A DNA stretch of 64,000 nucleotides from Paractinoplanes aksuensis (GCF_024137025.1 NZ_JAMYJR010000006.1:1-64000); one strand, 5' to 3'; shown: positions 34,588 to 44,735, counted from the first letter of the stretch. Program-made: numbers and translations. Notes: generated by a model from the letters alone, not told the origin.

Positions 34588-37500
34588 CCCTCGGGCAGCT
34601 CCATCAGGCGAGCCGGATCGACCTGGACGGTGGCGCTCTTGCCGTCCAGGTCGAAACCCGTCCCGTACGCCCGGGCGAAGCCCTCCTCGCCCAGTGCGGC
34701 CCGGGTCTTGGCGGTCAGGGTGCGGATGTTCGGGTCGCTGCGGTCGTGGGCGCCGCGCAGGCGGGCGGCCGCACCGAGCAGGCGAGCGGCCTCGTACGGG
34801 TGCTCCTGGCGCTCGGCGAGACCGGCCGCGGTCACCGCCACCAGGGCCAGGATCGGCTTGTCGCGGCTCTCCACGGCCGCGGTGTAGGCGCCGGTGAGGG
34901 CGCGCTGGGCGCCGGCCAGGTCACCCAGTTCCAGGGCGAGGGCGGCCCGCACGCTGCCCGCGATGGCCCGTCCGTGATCGCCGGCGAACAGTGGGTCGGC
35001 TGCCATCTCGGCCTCGGCCAGATCGATCAGCTCGCGGGCCCGGCTCAGGTCGCCCAGGCGCACCCACATGCCGGCCTCGAGCGCGTTGAGCAGCACGATC
35101 ATCTCGGGCGCGGCCGCGTTCAGCGCCCGCTCGCGCAACGAGATCAGCATGGCGATGGCCTGATCCTCGTTGCCCTGGCGCATGTGCAGGTCGATCCAGC
35201 GCAGGTCGATGAACAACTCGTCGTTGAGGTTGAGCGACCCGAACTGCCGGGCCAGCGTGCGGGCCTGATCCAGGTCGGCCAGCGCGCCCTCCGGGTCGCC
35301 GTCGTACTGGCGCAGCAGGGCCCGCATCGGCAGTGCCGTCGCCTGGCCCCACCGGTCGCCGACGTTCCCGAAACACTTCAGGGCGGCCGCCACGTGGACG
35401 GCGACCTGCTCGATGTCGCCGTCGTTCTCGGCGAACTGGGCCCGGAACAAGTGGGCCAGACCGGCCAGCCAGACGTCGGACCCCGTGGTCAGGCGGTCGA
35501 TGACGGCCAGCGACGCCTCGTCCTCCTGCAGGAAGAACAGGGTCAGCGCGGTCAGCGCGCCGGCCAGGCCGGGCAGCGCCGGATAGCTCAGCAGGCGGTC
35601 CTTCAGCGCCCGCAGCTCGGCCTCGCTCTTCTCGACGGCCTCGGGCGTCATCGCCGAGCGTGCGCTGACCCGGTTGAGCAGCAGGAACGCCTCGGCACAG
35701 TCGCGGCGCAGCGAGGGTCCGACGGCCGGGACGGCCAGCGCCTCGGCCAGCCAGTAGGTCGCGTCGTTGTGCCGCCCGAACATCTGCCAGAACCAGGCCA
35801 GGTTCATCGCGAGCCCGACCGCGCCCCGCTCGTCGCCCACGTCGCACAGGTGCCGCAGCGCGGCCAGGGCGTTGTCGTACTCGGCGCTGAGTTCGCGCAG
35901 CGCGCGCAGCTGGTGGTGGCCGCGCAACTCGGGGTCGAGACGGGCGATCAGCGCGGCCAGATGACGAGCGGCCAGACCCCGTACGGCGTTCAGCTCGGAC
36001 TGCTCGGCCAAGCGCTCGGTGCCGTACTCACGCAGGGTTTCCAACATTCGGTAACGCCCCGGTTCGGGCGCGAGTTGCAGCAGCGAACGGTCGACGAGCG
36101 CCCCGAGCAGGTCCGGAATGTCGGCCGGGCCGACCGACGTGCCGGAACAGACCGCGGCCGCCGTGGCCGAGGTGACGCCACCGGGCAGCACGGAGACGCG
36201 CTCGGCCACGACGCGTTCGTCGGCGCCGAGCAGATCCCAGCTCCAGGCGATCACGGCACGTAACGTGCGGTGGCGCGGGTTGGCGGTGCGGTGACCGGTG
36301 GTGAGCAGCCGGAACCGGTCGGACAGCCCGGTCGTGAGCTCGGCCAGCGACAGGGTGCGCAGCCGCGCCGCGGCCAGTTCGAGCGCCAGCGGCAGCCCGT
36401 CGAGGCCCCGCACGACCCGCACGATGTCGTCCCGGGTGTGCTCGTCAACATCAAATTTCGGGCGTACGGCGGCCGCCCGCTCGACGAAGAGGCGGACCGA
36501 CGCCGTACGCCGAACCTGCCCGACATCGTCACCCGGAGTGGGCAGAGTCAACGGCCCGAGCGGAACCAGCGCCTCCCCGTCGACGGCCAGCGGCTCGCGG
36601 CTGGTGGCCAGCACGGTCAGCCCCGGACAGCGCGGCAGCAGGGCCGCCAGCAGATGGGCCACGGCGTCGATGAGGTGTTCGCAGTTGTCGGCGATGAGCA
36701 GGCATTCGCGGCCGCTGAGCTGCTCGACGAGGACGTCGAGTTCGGCGCTCTGGGCCTGCATCCGGGCCGACAGCTCGAACAGCGCGGAACCCCGCAGCCC
36801 GACCGCGGTGAGCAGGGCCGCTCCCACCTTGGCCGGCTCGGTGACGGCGGCCAGGTCGATCAGCCACGTGCCGTCGCGGTACTCGTGCCGCCGGCGCCGC
36901 CCGGCCTCGATCGACAGCCGCGTCTTACCCGCCCCACCCGGCCCGACGATCGTGACCAGCCGCCCGGCCGCCAGCAACGTGTCGATCCGAGCCAGATCGT
37001 CATCCCGTCCGACAAAACTGGTGAGCGGCGCCGGCAGATTGCTCGGCGGCAGCGCACCGCCCCTGTCACCCGGAGCACCCCGCGCCGGTCCGGCCGGATC
37101 GGTAGTAGGCGCGGTGTCAGTGGGCCCGGCGCTGCGGCCTGGAGCGACTTCGGCGGGCCCGGCAGTGGTTGGCGGGGTTACGGCCGATCCAGCTGTGGCC
37201 GGCCCATGAGCGGCGGCCGCGGTTGTGGCCGGCCCGGGTGCGGTTGCCGCCGACGTGACACGTCCAGGTGCGGCGGCCGCGGATGCAGCTGGCGTAGCCG
37301 CGGCCGGCGCGGATGCAGGTGTGGCTGGTCCGGCTGTGGCCGGCTTGGCTCCGGTCCGACGGCCGGCGGCCGTGACGCCGGGGGTGGAGCTGTGCGGGAT
37401 CGCGGTTTCCAGGTCGCTCGGGGAGCGGAGCAGGCGCAAGTGGCGTTCGCGGAGGGCGGTTCCAGGGTCGGCTCCGAGCCGGTCGGCGAGGATTCCGCGG

Positions 37501-38180
37501 ATCGACTCGTAGACGCCGAGCGCTTCGGCCTGCCGCCCCTGAGCCGCGAGAGCGTCCATGAGCAGGGCCGCCGCCCGCTCGTCGACCGGCTCCTCGGCCA
37601 ACAGAGACGTGAGCCGAGCGGCAGCGTCCCCGGCCTGCCCGAGCGCGAGTTCGGCCTCGGCCAGATCGGCCACTGCCTCGACCGAAGCCCGCCGGAGCCG
37701 GGTCGCCGTGGCCGGAGCCACCGCCGCCACCGTGGCCGGCTCAGCCGCGACGGGCCCGAGCCAGAGATCCAAGGCCTCGACCAGCAAGCTCACGGCGGCC
37801 TGCGGCTCACCGACCCGCAGCTTCTCCCGCCCGCCGGCAACCAGCCGCTCGAAGCGAAGCGAGTCGACGTCATCCGGGCTCACATCGAGCCGGTAGCCAC
37901 CCTCGACCGGCACCACGGCCCCGGCCGCCCCGAGCATCTTCCGCAGCCGTGACACCAGCGACTGGAGCGCGTTGGCCGGTTCCCCCGGCCGCCCGTCGAT
38001 CCAGACCGCGTCGACCAGTGCGCCCGCATCGACCGGGCGCCCACCGGCCAGCGCGAGCCGCACCAGCAGGGCCCGGACCCGCGCACCGGGAATGGCGACC
38101 ACGGCCCCGCCGCAGCTCACCCGCAAGGCGCCGAGCAGCGTCACCCGCAGCCGCGTCGCCGAGTCCCCGTCCCCGCCCAC
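34569..38180 (-). CDS. Second AfsR-like regulator (BTAD plus NB-ARC ATPase plus TPR)
   Basis: A regulator of about 1203 residues. The winged helix begins LRVTLLGALRVSCGGAVVAI, followed by the BTAD (roughly residues 95-245, with LVEALDLWLG and SIRGILADRLGADPG). A 120-residue Ala/Pro/Thr linker separates it from an NB-ARC-type ATPase with the P-loop GPGGAGKTRLS (near 410) and LLIADNCEHLIDAVAHLL. Long TPR-like helices run to the C-terminus. The start is not firm: GTG 38180 is the most family-like, while an in-frame upstream codon at 38246 exists. It converges on and slightly overlaps the DrrAB-like operon, so it may sense or control export of the same compound (inference). Confidence 0.8.
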   Translation of the reverse strand: MGGDGDSATRLRVTLLGALRVSCGGAVVAIPGARVRALLVRLALAGGRPVDAGALVDAVWIDGRPGEPANALQSLVSRLRKMLGAAGAVVPVEGGYRLDVSPDDVDSLRFERLVAGGREKLRVGEPQAAVSLLVEALDLWLGPVAAEPATVAAVAPATATRLRRASVEAVADLAEAELALGQAGDAAARLTSLLAEEPVDERAAALLMDALAAQGRQAEALGVYESIRGILADRLGADPGTALRERHLRLLRSPSDLETAIPHSSTPGVTAAGRRTGAKPATAGPATPASAPAAATPAASAAAAPGRVTSAATAPGPATTAAAAHGPATAGSAVTPPTTAGPAEVAPGRSAGPTDTAPTTDPAGPARGAPGDRGGALPPSNLPAPLTSFVGRDDDLARIDTLLAAGRLVTIVGPGGAGKTRLSIEAGRRRRHEYRDGTWLIDLAAVTEPAKVGAALLTAVGLRGSALFELSARMQAQSAELDVLVEQLSGRECLLIADNCEHLIDAVAHLLAALLPRCPGLTVLATSREPLAVDGEALVPLGPLTLPTPGDDVGQVRRTASVRLFVERAAAVRPKFDVDEHTRDDIVRVVRGLDGLPLALELAAARLRTLSLAELTTGLSDRFRLLTTGHRTANPRHRTLRAVIAWSWDLLGADERVVAERVSVLPGGVTSATAAAVCSGTSVGPADIPDLLGALVDRSLLQLAPEPGRYRMLETLREYGTERLAEQSELNAVRGLAARHLAALIARLDPELRGHHQLRALRELSAEYDNALAALRHLCDVGDERGAVGLAMNLAWFWQMFGRHNDATYWLAEALAVPAVGPSLRRDCAEAFLLLNRVSARSAMTPEAVEKSEAELRALKDRLLSYPALPGLAGALTALTLFFLQEDEASLAVIDRLTTGSDVWLAGLAHLFRAQFAENDGDIEQVAVHVAAALKCFGNVGDRWGQATALPMRALLRQYDGDPEGALADLDQARTLARQFGSLNLNDELFIDLRWIDLHMRQGNEDQAIAMLISLRERALNAAAPEMIVLLNALEAGMWVRLGDLSRARELIDLAEAEMAADPLFAGDHGRAIAGSVRAALALELGDLAGAQRALTGAYTAAVESRDKPILALVAVTAAGLAERQEHPYEAARLLGAAARLRGAHDRSDPNIRTLTAKTRAALGEEGFARAYGTGFDLDGKSATVQVDPARLMELPEGQARRA

Positions 38181-38246
38181 ACCCCTGATCCTGCCGCGCT
38201 GAGCCCCCGAACCCAAACGACACCCCCAGCACCCCACAGCCCTCAC

Positions 38247-38760
38247 ACAGCTGGACGGCCCTCAGTCCGCCTTCGCCAACCGCTAATCGCCTATCGATAG
38301 CCGATTGCCGCCCAGCGGTCGACCTCTCCGGCTGACTGCGGACCGCCAGTCGGGGCGCACGGACTCTTGGGGCCGGCCACGACGTCAATAACTTCCACGA
38401 CCGTCGCAGCGGCCTGAGCAGGGTTCAGCCCTCGGGTGTCGCGGAGCGGACGAGCTGGGCTGGCCGCACGCGCGCCGCCTATCGCTCATCGCCTATCGAT
38501 TGCCGATTGCCAGTTGACGTCGGTCTGCTCATCGCGCGCTGCCCCGGCTCACTGAGGTCGGTGATCGCCTAACGCTGATCATGCGTCGTCGGCTGCGCAG
38601 CTCAGGGCGGTCGCGGGGTGCTCGTTGCGCGGTGCTGGGTGGGCGGTTGTTTCGGTGGGGTGGAGGGAAAGTCGTGTGCGGGGCGATTGACTTAAAGATC
38701 CAGGTAGCTGAATCTATGGGGAGTGTCGGGCGGAACGTCACGAAAGCGTGGTGAGGACCG
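38247..38760. other. Roughly 510-bp noncoding interval with iterated ATCGCCTATCGAT words
   Basis: No gene is supported. The words ATCGCCTATCGAT and GCCGATTGCC recur at 38286-38309 and 38488-38510, with partial copies at 38475 and 38563. The interval lies between divergent genes and must hold promoters for the AfsR-like gene and for tctC. The last 60 bases are AT-richer and end in GTGAGGACC before the tctC start. Confidence 0.5.
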
Positions 38761-39756
38761 ATGCGGTACACCTGGCGACCCGCCGCCGCGGGGCCGTTCG
38801 TGGCTGCTGCGGTGGCAACGCTGCTGCTCATCGCGTCGCTCGTGTGGGGTGGTGACGACGACGCGGGCTTCCTCAACGGACGCCAGCTGCGGCTGATGGC
38901 CCCGGCTGCCCCGGGCGGCGGCTGGGATCAGACCGCGCGCGAGATGCAGGCCGCCCTGCGCGGCGAGGTCGGCCGCACCGAGGTCTACAACGTGGCCGGC
39001 GCGGGCGGGACGATCGGGCTCAGCCAGTTCGTGCGCCACGACGGGGATGCCACCCAGCTCATGGTGATGGGCCTGGTCATGGTGGGGGCGATCAAGAGCA
39101 ATGACTCACCGGTGGCGCTCGACCAGACCACGCCGCTGGCCCGGCTGCTCACCGACTACGAGGTGATCGTGGTGCCGGCCGATTCGCCCGTGAAGGGCAT
39201 GTCAGACCTGGTGGCGGCCATGAAGGACGACGTCGGCAAGGTCAGCTGGGCCGGTGGTTCGGCCGGCGGGATCGAGCAGATTCTGGCGGGGCTGGTGGCC
39301 GACGCGGTCGGTGCGGATCCGGCCGAGGTCAACTACGTGGCGCACTCCGGTGGTGGGGAGGCGCTGTCCACGCTGCTGTCGGGGCGGGCCACCGCGGGCG
39401 TCTCGGGGGTCTCCGAGCTGGTGGGGCAGATCAAGGCGGGCACCATCCGGCCGATCGCCGTCTCCAGCCCGCAGCGCCTGCCCAACCTGCCTGATGTGCC
39501 CACCCTCAAGGAGCAGGGGGTCGATGTGGAGCTGGCGAACTGGCGCGGGGTGGTCGCGCCGCCGGGCATCAGCGCCGACGACGAGCGCCAGCTGGAAGAC
39601 CTGCTCGTCCGGATGACCCGCACCGACGCCTGGCGCGAGACGCTGGAGCGCCGTGGCTGGTCGGACGCCACCCTGACCGGCGACCAGTTCGAGCAGTACC
39701 TGGCCGGCGAGCGCCGCACGGTCACGGATGTGCTGGTCAAGATGGGCCTGGCATGA
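38761..39756 (+). CDS. tctC: Tripartite tricarboxylate transporter substrate-binding protein
   Basis: A 331-residue extracytoplasmic binding protein of the TctC/BugT family. An N-terminal hydrophobic segment (PFVAAAVATLLLIASLVWGG) is a signal peptide or anchor without a clear lipobox. The mature domain starts LRLMAPAAPGGGWDQTAREM, the diagnostic motif, and continues with NVAGAGGTIGLSQF and AHSGGGEALSTLLSG. It captures a carboxylate for TctAB; citrate-like substrates are known for the family, but specificity varies. The start ATG 38761 is preceded by GAGG, and the stop overlaps tctB (ATGA). Confidence 0.92.
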   Translation: MRYTWRPAAAGPFVAAAVATLLLIASLVWGGDDDAGFLNGRQLRLMAPAAPGGGWDQTAREMQAALRGEVGRTEVYNVAGAGGTIGLSQFVRHDGDATQLMVMGLVMVGAIKSNDSPVALDQTTPLARLLTDYEVIVVPADSPVKGMSDLVAAMKDDVGKVSWAGGSAGGIEQILAGLVADAVGADPAEVNYVAHSGGGEALSTLLSGRATAGVSGVSELVGQIKAGTIRPIAVSSPQRLPNLPDVPTLKEQGVDVELANWRGVVAPPGISADDERQLEDLLVRMTRTDAWRETLERRGWSDATLTGDQFEQYLAGERRTVTDVLVKMGLA

Positions 39757-40250
39757 CCGATATCGAGGAGGGGCGGCCGCTTCCGGAGACGCCTGAGGTC
39801 GCGCACCGGGAAGCGCGGGCGGCGGGGGCGCTGGGCGTGCTGATGGTCGTGGCTGCCGTGGTCGTGCTGGTCGACGCGGCCCGGCTGCGGGACTCCGACG
39901 AGGCGCTCGGACCGGCCGCCGCGCCCACGCTGCTCGGCGTCCTGCTGGGCCTCATCGGTGGGGCTCTGGCCTTTCAGTCGCGCCATTTCCTGCGTACGCC
40001 GGAACGGCCCCACCGGCGCCTCTGGCGCCTGGCGGCCCTGGTCGCGGGCCTGGTCGCGTTCGCTCTGCTGCTGCCGATCATGGGGTACGTGGTGAGCAGC
40101 GCCGGCCTCTTCACGGGGGCCGCCCTGCTGCTCGGGGCGCCGCACCCGGCCCGCGTGGCCGCCTACGGGTGGACGCTGGCCGTGATCGTCTTCCTGGTCT
40201 TCGACGTACTCATCGGGTTGTCCCTGCCGACCGGGCCGTGGGGGTTCTGA
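39753..40250 (+). CDS. tctB: Tripartite tricarboxylate transporter small subunit
   Basis: A 165-residue membrane protein with four helices ([54 protein letters not shown] and the C-terminal [19 protein letters not shown] ending PTGPWGF), typical of TctB. The cytoplasmic N-terminus is acidic. It overlaps tctC and is separated from tctA by one base, so the three genes form one operon. Confidence 0.92.
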   Translation: MTDIEEGRPLPETPEVAHREARAAGALGVLMVVAAVVVLVDAARLRDSDEALGPAAAPTLLGVLLGLIGGALAFQSRHFLRTPERPHRRLWRLAALVAGLVAFALLLPIMGYVVSSAGLFTGAALLLGAPHPARVAAYGWTLAVIVFLVFDVLIGLSLPTGPWGF

Positions 40251-40251
40251 C

Positions 40252-41760
40252 ATGGGTGACCTGCTCAGCGGCTTCGCGGACGCGCTCACCCCGGGCAACC
40301 TGCTGTGGGCGTTCGTCGGCGTGACCATCGGCACCGCGGTCGGTGTGCTGCCGGGCATCGGCCCTGCGCTGACCGTCGCCCTGCTGTTGCCCGTCACGTT
40401 CCGGCTCGAACCCGCGGCCGCGCTCATCATGTTCGCCGGCATCTACTACGGCGGAATGTATGGCGGTTCTACAACCTCGATCCTGCTGAACACGCCCGGC
40501 GAAAGTGCCTCGGTCGCGACCGCGCTCGAAGGCAACAAGATGGCCCGGGCCGGTCGTGGCGCGGCCGCCCTGGCCACGGCCGCGCTCGGCAGCTTCGTGG
40601 CCGGCACGATCGGCACCATCGCCCTGTCCGCCGCGGCCCCGCTGGTGGCCGACATCGCCGTCAACTTCGGACCGCCGGAATACGTGGCGCTGATGGCCGT
40701 CGCCTTCGTGACGGTCAGCGCGCTGCTCGGCCCGAGCCTGCTCAAGGGCGCGGCCGGCCTGGTCATCGGGGCCACCATCGGCCTGGTCGGCATCGACACC
40801 CAGACCGGTCAGACGCGGCTGTCGTTCGGCCTGCCCTCGCTGTTCGACGGCATCGACGTCGTGATCGTCGTGGTGGCGTTGTTCGCGCTGGGCGAGACGT
40901 TCGCCCACCTGATCGCCGGTACCGGCGCGAGCCGGGTCGAACCGTTGCGCGGCCAGCCGATGCTCTCCCGCGAGGACTTCCGGCGGTCGTGGCCGGCCTG
41001 GCTGCGGGGGACGGCGCTCGGCTTCCCGATCGGCAGCCTGCCCGCGGGTGGGGCCGACGTGCCCACGTTCCTGAGCTACAGCATCGAGAAACGATTGTCG
41101 AAGCGGCCCGAGCAGTTCGGCCGCGGCGCGATCGAGGGGGTGGCCGGGCCCGAGGCGGCCAACAACGCGGCGGCGGCCGGGGTGCTCGTGCCGTTGCTGA
41201 CCATCGGCCTGCCCACGTCGGCCACCGCGGCCGTCATCCTCACCGCCTTCCAGTCGTACGGTCTGCAGCCCGGCCCTCAGCTCTTCAGCGAGTCCGGGGA
41301 CCTGGTGTGGGCGCTGATCGCCAGCCTCTACATCGGCAACGTGCTGCTGCTCGTGCTGAACCTGCCGCTGGCCAAGGTCTGGGTGCGGCTGCTCGGCATC
41401 CCGGCGTACGGGATCTATGCCGGTGTTCTGGTTTTCGCCTGCCTCGGCGCGTTCGCGGCCGGCGGCACGATCGCCGACCTGATCGTGCTGACCGTGCTCG
41501 GGTTGCTCGGCCTGCTGATGCGCGAGGCCGGCGTGCCGGTGGCGCCGGCCGTGGTCGGGCTGATCCTGGCCCCGCTGGCCGAGCAGCAGCTGCGCCGGGC
41601 CCTGGCTCTGTCCGAAGGGGACTGGTCGACGCTGGTCTCGTCGCCGCTCACCGTGGCTCTGTGGATCCTCGTCGTATTGGCCTTGGTGGCGCCGCCGCTG
41701 TTGTCCTGGCGACGCCGGCGAGTTTCACAAACCCTTGAAGAAACATCGACGACACATTGA
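40252..41760 (+). CDS. tctA: Tripartite tricarboxylate transporter large subunit
   Basis: A 502-residue, roughly 12-helix permease of the TctA family. The family signature [20 protein letters not shown] is intact near residue 65, and the second conserved loop [20 protein letters not shown] is also present. It forms the channel of a cation-driven carboxylate importer with TctB and TctC. The operon has no adjacent TctDE-type two-component system, unlike in enterobacteria. The last codons ([10 protein letters not shown]) leave the GC-rich pattern slightly, just before a dyad-rich intergenic region. Confidence 0.94.
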   Translation: MGDLLSGFADALTPGNLLWAFVGVTIGTAVGVLPGIGPALTVALLLPVTFRLEPAAALIMFAGIYYGGMYGGSTTSILLNTPGESASVATALEGNKMARAGRGAAALATAALGSFVAGTIGTIALSAAAPLVADIAVNFGPPEYVALMAVAFVTVSALLGPSLLKGAAGLVIGATIGLVGIDTQTGQTRLSFGLPSLFDGIDVVIVVVALFALGETFAHLIAGTGASRVEPLRGQPMLSREDFRRSWPAWLRGTALGFPIGSLPAGGADVPTFLSYSIEKRLSKRPEQFGRGAIEGVAGPEAANNAAAAGVLVPLLTIGLPTSATAAVILTAFQSYGLQPGPQLFSESGDLVWALIASLYIGNVLLLVLNLPLAKVWVRLLGIPAYGIYAGVLVFACLGAFAAGGTIADLIVLTVLGLLGLLMREAGVPVAPAVVGLILAPLAEQQLRRALALSEGDWSTLVSSPLTVALWILVVLALVAPPLLSWRRRRVSQTLEETSTTH

Positions 41761-41762
41761 CG

Positions 41763-41809
41763 ACTTCCGAAGTTGGTGATCGGATCGGAGTTCCGAAGAT
41801 TATTCGGAA
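41763..41809 (+). promoter_or_regulatory. Two related dyads upstream of the GDSL hydrolase
   Basis: ACTTC-C-GAAGT (41763-41773) and TTCCGAA-GATTA-TTCGGAA (41791-41809) share the half-site TTCCGAA/CTTCCGAA. The second ends 12 bases before the TTG start, so a repressor or attenuator role is more likely than termination of tctA. Confidence 0.45.
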
Positions 41810-41821
41810 CTGGAGGCCGCC

Positions 41822-43063
41822 TTGTCCCTGTGGCGTCGTTTCGCCGTGCCCGCCGCCCTCGCTCTCGTCGCGCTGACCGTCCCCGCCCTCCCCGCTCAGG
41901 CCGCCCTGCCCACCGCCGCCGTCGCGCTCGGCGACAGCTTCATCAGCGGTGAGGGCGCCGGCGCCTATCAGTCCGTCGTCGACGTGAACGGGCAGGCCCA
42001 GGCTTTCCCGGGCTGGTCGGCGGCAAACAGCAACGCCTTCTTCTGCCACCGCTCGGCCAACGCGTCGCTGCTGCGGGCCAGTCTGCCGGGCATTCAGGAC
42101 AGGTTCAACCTGGCCTGCTCGGGCGGCCAGCCCCGCGACATCGCCAACGCGTCCAACACCCGCGAGAAGGGCCGCACGGTCGCCTCGCAACTCGCCCAGC
42201 TGCGGGCTGTCGGACAGACGCACGACATCGATCTGGTGCTGGTCGGGCTCGGTTCCAACAACAGCCAGTTCACATTTGGTGATGTTGCGGTCAAGTGCGC
42301 GAACCGCTTCGTGGCCGACGCGTGGACCGGGTGGTGGGAGTTCTGGGCCTACATCGGCGGGCCGGTGCCGCAGGCCCCGTGCGCCGCCGGCGATCTGGCC
42401 ACCGCGGCCCAGTTGAGCGCGGCCCAGACCGAAACCCTTTCCGCCGTACGGGAAATCTTGCGCACTCTCGACGAGATCGACGCGGACGGCGTGCACCGGG
42501 TGGTGTTCCAGGACTACACGAATCCGCTGCCGACCGACCTCGAAAACAGCCTGTGGGAGGAGGACGGGCGAGCCGACGACCGGGACAAGTTCCGCGAGCT
42601 GGGCGCCGAACGGTATCGCGCCGGGTGCCCGATCCACCGCGCCAGCCTGGCCGCCGGGCACCTGTTCTCGGGCGGGCTCGGCACGCTGGTCTCGGGGGTG
42701 CACGGCTCACTGCGGGCTGAGTTCCCGAACGACGACCTGGTCTATCTGAACGTGCAGCGCGCGTTCGACGGCGCCCGGCTGTGCGAGCGTACGGGAAGCC
42801 CCGGGAACGCGCTGGCCACACCGATCCGCCTGATGGACGGGCCGACCGGAACGTTCCTGACCGACCTGGCCGGGCGCGACAAGATCGCCATCCAGCGGAT
42901 CGCCAACTCGTGCGTCACCTACTTCCAGACGTGCCAGGAGTCGTGGCACCCGAACGCGGCCGGGCACGGCGTCCTCGGCCAGTGCTTGTCCGGAGCCGCG
43001 GTCACGGCCTCGCGCTCCGTCCAATGTGTGCGCGCGTCGAGCGGCGCGATATCCGTCAGCTGA
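41822..43063 (+). CDS. Secreted GDSL/SGNH hydrolase
   Basis: A 413-residue secreted esterase/lipase-like protein. The start is TTG 41822, supported by TGGAGG eight bases upstream and by the signal peptide FAVPAALALVALTVPALPAQAA that begins right after it. The SGNH blocks are visible: ALGDSFISGEGAG (catalytic Ser), the Asn block GLGSNNSQF, and the C-terminal SWHPNAAGHGVLGQ with the Asp-less HPN-H variant, where His is catalytic. Several Cys (FFCHRSAN, LACSGG, APCAAGD) suggest disulphides, as in Streptomyces SGNH lipases. The substrate is unknown. Confidence 0.85.
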   Translation: MSLWRRFAVPAALALVALTVPALPAQAALPTAAVALGDSFISGEGAGAYQSVVDVNGQAQAFPGWSAANSNAFFCHRSANASLLRASLPGIQDRFNLACSGGQPRDIANASNTREKGRTVASQLAQLRAVGQTHDIDLVLVGLGSNNSQFTFGDVAVKCANRFVADAWTGWWEFWAYIGGPVPQAPCAAGDLATAAQLSAAQTETLSAVREILRTLDEIDADGVHRVVFQDYTNPLPTDLENSLWEEDGRADDRDKFRELGAERYRAGCPIHRASLAAGHLFSGGLGTLVSGVHGSLRAEFPNDDLVYLNVQRAFDGARLCERTGSPGNALATPIRLMDGPTGTFLTDLAGRDKIAIQRIANSCVTYFQTCQESWHPNAAGHGVLGQCLSGAAVTASRSVQCVRASSGAISVS

Positions 43064-43072
43064 CCGGAAAAT

Positions 43073-43099
43073 CCCGGCCGCGCGAACCGCGCGGCCGGG
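43073..43099 (+). terminator. 12-bp-stem hairpin after the GDSL hydrolase
   Basis: CCCGGCCGCGCG (43073-43084) pairs exactly with 43088-43099 across a three-base loop. It is nine bases after the stop and 13 before the next start. Confidence 0.65.
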
Positions 43100-43112
43100 C
43101 TATCCTGCGCGG

Positions 43113-43937
43113 ATGACGTTTGCCACCTCCGGCCGGCTGCGGCTGTGGACCGAGCGCATCGGCCCGCCCTCGCGGCCCGCGGTGCTGCTGATCGCGGGCG
43201 CGTCGGCCCAGGGCTTCACGATGCCCGACGCCCTGGTCGCCCGGCTGGTCGAGCGCGGGGCGCAGGTGATCCGCTACGACCACCGCGACACCGGGCGCTC
43301 CAGCACGGTCGACTTCGACCGCGACCCGTACGGGCTGACCGAGCTGGGGCACGACGCCGTGGCCGTCCTCGACGCGTACGGGCTCGACTCGGCCCACATC
43401 GTGGGCGGGTCGATGGGCGGGATGATCGCGCAGTGGCTGGGATTGCACGAGCCGGCCCGCGTACGCTCGCTGACCCTGCTCTCGACCAGCCCGGTGGGCA
43501 TCGACCCGGCCGACTCACCGTTGCCGCCGCCGGCTCCGCATTTCCTGCAGTACGAGGCCGGGCCGCCCGGCGTCGAGTCCGACGTGGCCCTGTTCCGGCT
43601 GATGAACGGGGACGCCCGCCCGTTCGACGAACCGGCCACCCGGGCCATGCTGGAACGGTGCTGGGCCCGGGCGGCCGACCCGGCGGCCGCCCGCAACCAC
43701 GGGCGGCTCGTCGAGCGGATGAGCCCGGACCTGCAGGTGCCGCTGTCGACGATCACCGCCCCGACGGTTGTGGTCCACGGCGACGTCGACCCGATCTATG
43801 CGCCGGCCCATGGCGAGGCGCTGGCCGCCGCCATTCCGGGCGCCCGCTTCGAGCTCGTGCCGGGCATGGGCCACGTCTACCTGTCACCCGGCCTGCCGGA
43901 GCTACTGGCCGATCTGGTGCCGCTGCGCGCCCGTTGA
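43113..43937 (+). CDS. Alpha/beta hydrolase
   Basis: A 274-residue alpha/beta hydrolase. Visible elements are the first strand VLLIAGASAQGFTMP, the YDHRDTGRSS turn, the nucleophile elbow VGGSMGGMIAQWL, the acid VHGDVDPIYAP and the catalytic His in PGMGHVYLSPG. It resembles esterases of the aclacinomycin methylesterase (RdmC)-like group, but the substrate is not known. ATG 43113 follows a hairpin closely. The C-terminal end overlaps the convergent hydrolase gene by 36 bases. Confidence 0.85.
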   Translation: MTFATSGRLRLWTERIGPPSRPAVLLIAGASAQGFTMPDALVARLVERGAQVIRYDHRDTGRSSTVDFDRDPYGLTELGHDAVAVLDAYGLDSAHIVGGSMGGMIAQWLGLHEPARVRSLTLLSTSPVGIDPADSPLPPPAPHFLQYEAGPPGVESDVALFRLMNGDARPFDEPATRAMLERCWARAADPAAARNHGRLVERMSPDLQVPLSTITAPTVVVHGDVDPIYAPAHGEALAAAIPGARFELVPGMGHVYLSPGLPELLADLVPLRAR

Positions 43938-44735
43938 CCAGGTCAGCGTCTTTCGCCAGTCGGTGGGGGAGGGGGTGTGGCCCGCGTCCTCGCTGATGCG
44001 CACCTCGGCGTCGGGCAGGCGGTCGGCGACCAATGGCGCGTCCGGCACAGCCCGGCCCGGGTCCTGGCGGCCGGCCCAGATCAGCACCCGGCCCGGCACC
44101 TCGCGCAGGCTGAACCCCCACGAGTGGACGTCGGTAGCGAGCCAGTCGCTGATCAGCCCCTTGGCGTTCTGGCGGGCCCCCTCCCGCTGCGCGTCCTCGG
44201 CCGGTCGCAGCCACGGGTCGTCGCCCGCGGCGAGCGCCTGCCGATGCTGTTGCAGCGGGTCCTCGGCGTACCACTGGGCCGCCCGCGACACGTAGGAGCG
44301 GCCGGCCCCCGGCACGAACCGCAGCCGCCAGGTCTGCCAGAGCTGCCGCCCCCGCACGGTGCCCAGCTCCCGATAGGGCCCGGTCAGCGCGACCGCCGCC
44401 ACCCCGGTGAGCCGGGACGCCAGCCGAACCCCACAGGCCAGCGCGTACGGGGCTCCGCCGGAAAAACCGGCCACGCCGAAGCGCTCGACACCGAGTGAGG
44501 TCATCAGCGCCCCGACGTCGTCGGCCACGCCGAGCAGCGACGCCCGTTCCGCCGGGTCGGAGCGGCCGTAACCGGGCCGATCCATCGTGATCAGCCGGAT
44601 GCCGCCCAGCGCCTGCTCGTCCGGCCGGCTCAGGCGCGAACCCGGGGTGCCGTGCAGGAACACCACCGGCATCCCCGCCGGGTCGCCGAACTCGGCCCAG
44701 CTCAGCACCCGCCCGCCCGGCAACACCAGATCCAT
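43902..44735 (-). CDS. Alpha/beta hydrolase
   Basis: A 277-residue alpha/beta hydrolase unrelated in detail to its convergent neighbour. It shows MPVVFLHGTPGSRLSR (oxyanion loop), DRPGYGRSDP, the elbow AGFSGGAPYALACG, the acid IWAGRQDPG and the His in EDAGHTPS. The cap region contains the long WYAEDPLQQHRQALAAGDDP segment typical of this actinobacterial group. ATG 44735 (MDLVLPGGRVLSW) has GAGGTGGGG upstream. Function unassigned. Confidence 0.83.
   Translation of the reverse strand: MDLVLPGGRVLSWAEFGDPAGMPVVFLHGTPGSRLSRPDEQALGGIRLITMDRPGYGRSDPAERASLLGVADDVGALMTSLGVERFGVAGFSGGAPYALACGVRLASRLTGVAAVALTGPYRELGTVRGRQLWQTWRLRFVPGAGRSYVSRAAQWYAEDPLQQHRQALAAGDDPWLRPAEDAQREGARQNAKGLISDWLATDVHSWGFSLREVPGRVLIWAGRQDPGRAVPDAPLVADRLPDAEVRISEDAGHTPSPTDWRKTLTWSTGAQRHQIGQ

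Noticed and set aside
33687..36263. 858-codon plus-strand frame over the DrrB and AfsR-like genes
   Set aside because: The protein is compositionally biased and has no motif; the DrrB permease and the minus-strand regulator explain the sequence.
1124..38246. A biosynthetic gene cluster around the two SARP regulators
   Set aside because: No PKS, NRPS, terpene or RiPP biosynthetic gene is visible in the window, so the regulators' targets are elsewhere or unknown.
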